A model generated the notes under the pieces. That model worked only from the letters and a program-made list of their open reading frames with translations. It was not told the DNA's origin and ran no database searches. From Sulfitobacter sp. F26204 (GTDB lineage Bacteria > Pseudomonadota > Alphaproteobacteria > Rhodobacterales > Rhodobacteraceae), in contig NZ_JAPMLQ010000002.1 of the NCBI RefSeq assembly GCF_026410305.1, forward strand, positions 744,001 through 808,000: DNA of 64,000 bases, in the 5' to 3' direction. Position numbers and translations under genes: made by a program. Positions 63,427 to 64,000 of the stretch are shown in pieces (the first letter of the stretch is position 1; each line of letters opens with the position of its first letter).

Positions 63427-64000
63427 GTGCCGGCAAGCTCCTTGATAATATCGGCTTCGGCCTGGCTGATGGCAGGGGCAAGGCGCAATTGGTCACGGAT
63501 GTCGCGGTAGCTCTTCTGCGTCAGGAGGGCATCCCGCCGGGCCTTGTGCAGGGCAACGGCCTCGCGGTGCAGATCGGCAACGCCGTCAAGCGCCATGAGG
63601 CGATCCATTTCCGCTTTCAGCGGGTCAACATACCGAAGAATACTGTCGTCTCGATACCCGGAGTCATTGCGTTCGCGCCAATAGCTTTCGTCAAACGCGC
63701 GGTTCTCGCGGTTGACATCCCCGCGGTCGTTCTTGACGAGATAGCTGTCAAGCGAGCGCAGCGCATAATGGTTCAAGGTCGCATGCAACCGTGCGTCGCG
63801 AGCTGGAAAGGCGCGAATGCGACGTCTGCCCGCAGCCTTGCGAAAGGGGCGCGGGACCTGACGGCCCGACCCGTCGGTCCAGCGCGGTTTGAATTTTGCG
63901 TCGTCATGAAAGGGGCGGTGCGCCCCGAAGTATTCGGTGGGAAAGTCGCTGCGCACAAGTGTCTTGACTTCGATTGCGGTGTCGGCGCCCCAGATGTCGG
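63423..64000 (-). CDS. Glycosyltransferase, C-terminal part (runs off the right edge)
   Basis: The frame is open to the right edge (codons in the last 40 bases read D-I-W-G-A-D-T-A-I-E-V-K). It contains the C-terminal third of a family 2-type transferase like its neighbours: DGSGRQVPRP, LNHYALRSLDSYLVKNDRGDVNREN (the LNHY...S-YLVK pattern also occurs in the two other cluster transferases) and a helical tail to TKELAGT-like end. The catalytic half lies outside. It overlaps the sulfotransferase start by 4 nt. Confidence 0.75.
   Translation of the reverse strand, partial: DIWGADTAIEVKTLVRSDFPTEYFGAHRPFHDDAKFKPRWTDGSGRQVPRPFRKAAGRRRIRAFPARDARLHATLNHYALRSLDSYLVKNDRGDVNRENRAFDESYWRERNDSGYRDDSILRYVDPLKAEMDRLMALDGVADLHREAVALHKARRDALLTQKSYRDIRDQLRLAPAISQAEADIIKELAGT

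Noticed and set aside
1..64000. CRISPR arrays, insertion sequences, rRNA and tRNA genes
   Set aside because: No regularly spaced repeats, transposase-like frames, terminal inverted repeats or cloverleaf-like sequences were seen by eye; a covariance-model scan could not be run.

Overview
The window is a stretch of chromosome from an alphaproteobacterium, most likely a marine Roseobacter-group member of the Rhodobacteraceae. The evidence is family-level recognition: a nuo cluster interrupted by DUF5337, DUF5333, MAPEG, DUF3291 and carboxymuconolactone-decarboxylase-like genes; a NuoE with a helix-hairpin-helix tail; nuoN followed by birA, coaX and RNase J; and several Hint-domain proteins. Genes are densely packed, mostly with ATGA, GTGA or TAATG start/stop overlaps. 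I see no rRNA, tRNA, CRISPR array, insertion sequence or prophage.

Layout. 1-2.2 kb: end of a DUF6653/crotonase pair (probably leucine degradation), then a convergent DUF418-type membrane protein. 2.5-26.1 kb: one long plus-strand operon carrying all fourteen complex I genes in the order nuoABCDEFGHIJKLMN, with at least eleven accessory genes between them, then birA, coaX and rnj. It ends at a strong bidirectional hairpin shared with a DEAD-box helicase on the other strand. 27.9-32.6 kb (minus): a Hint-domain protein with a wrecked secreted-protein gene behind it, then prfC translationally coupled to a glycosyltransferase. 32.7-39.9 kb (mostly plus): an atypical SDR, a HEAT-repeat protein, an orphan ABC ATPase, a Lin0512 pair, a WYL regulator (minus), tatABC and a DUF815 ATPase. 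39.9-51.7 kb (minus): a second Hint protein, nlpD-pcm-surE, an SDR, two small proteins, purF, cvpA, radA, a membrane coiled-coil protein, a PqiA-like protein and alr. 51.8-53.9 kb (plus): a fatty-acid-hydroxylase-type membrane enzyme and a secreted alpha/beta hydrolase. 54.2-64 kb (minus): dnaB, pyrE, pyrC, then a glycan cluster (degenerate hydrolase-like protein, three family-2 glycosyltransferases, an FkbM methyltransferase, a sulfotransferase and a sulfotransferase-like/glycosyltransferase fusion) that runs off the right edge.

How the parts fit. The nuo operon builds the proton-pumping NADH dehydrogenase. Its accessory genes are mostly small membrane proteins, lipoproteins or exported proteins, which suggests assembly, anchoring or envelope roles, but none has a function visible from sequence. 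tatABC, surE-pcm-nlpD, alr and the pyr genes are conserved housekeeping sets. The least explained parts are: tiny coupled reading frames between nuoC/nuoD and nuoJ/nuoK; a helix-hairpin-helix domain shared by NuoE and its membrane neighbour; two pseudogenes that can be reconstructed base by base; two convergent gene pairs that end on the same CTAG; a structured leader before a Hint gene; and the glycosyltransferase/sulfotransferase cluster.
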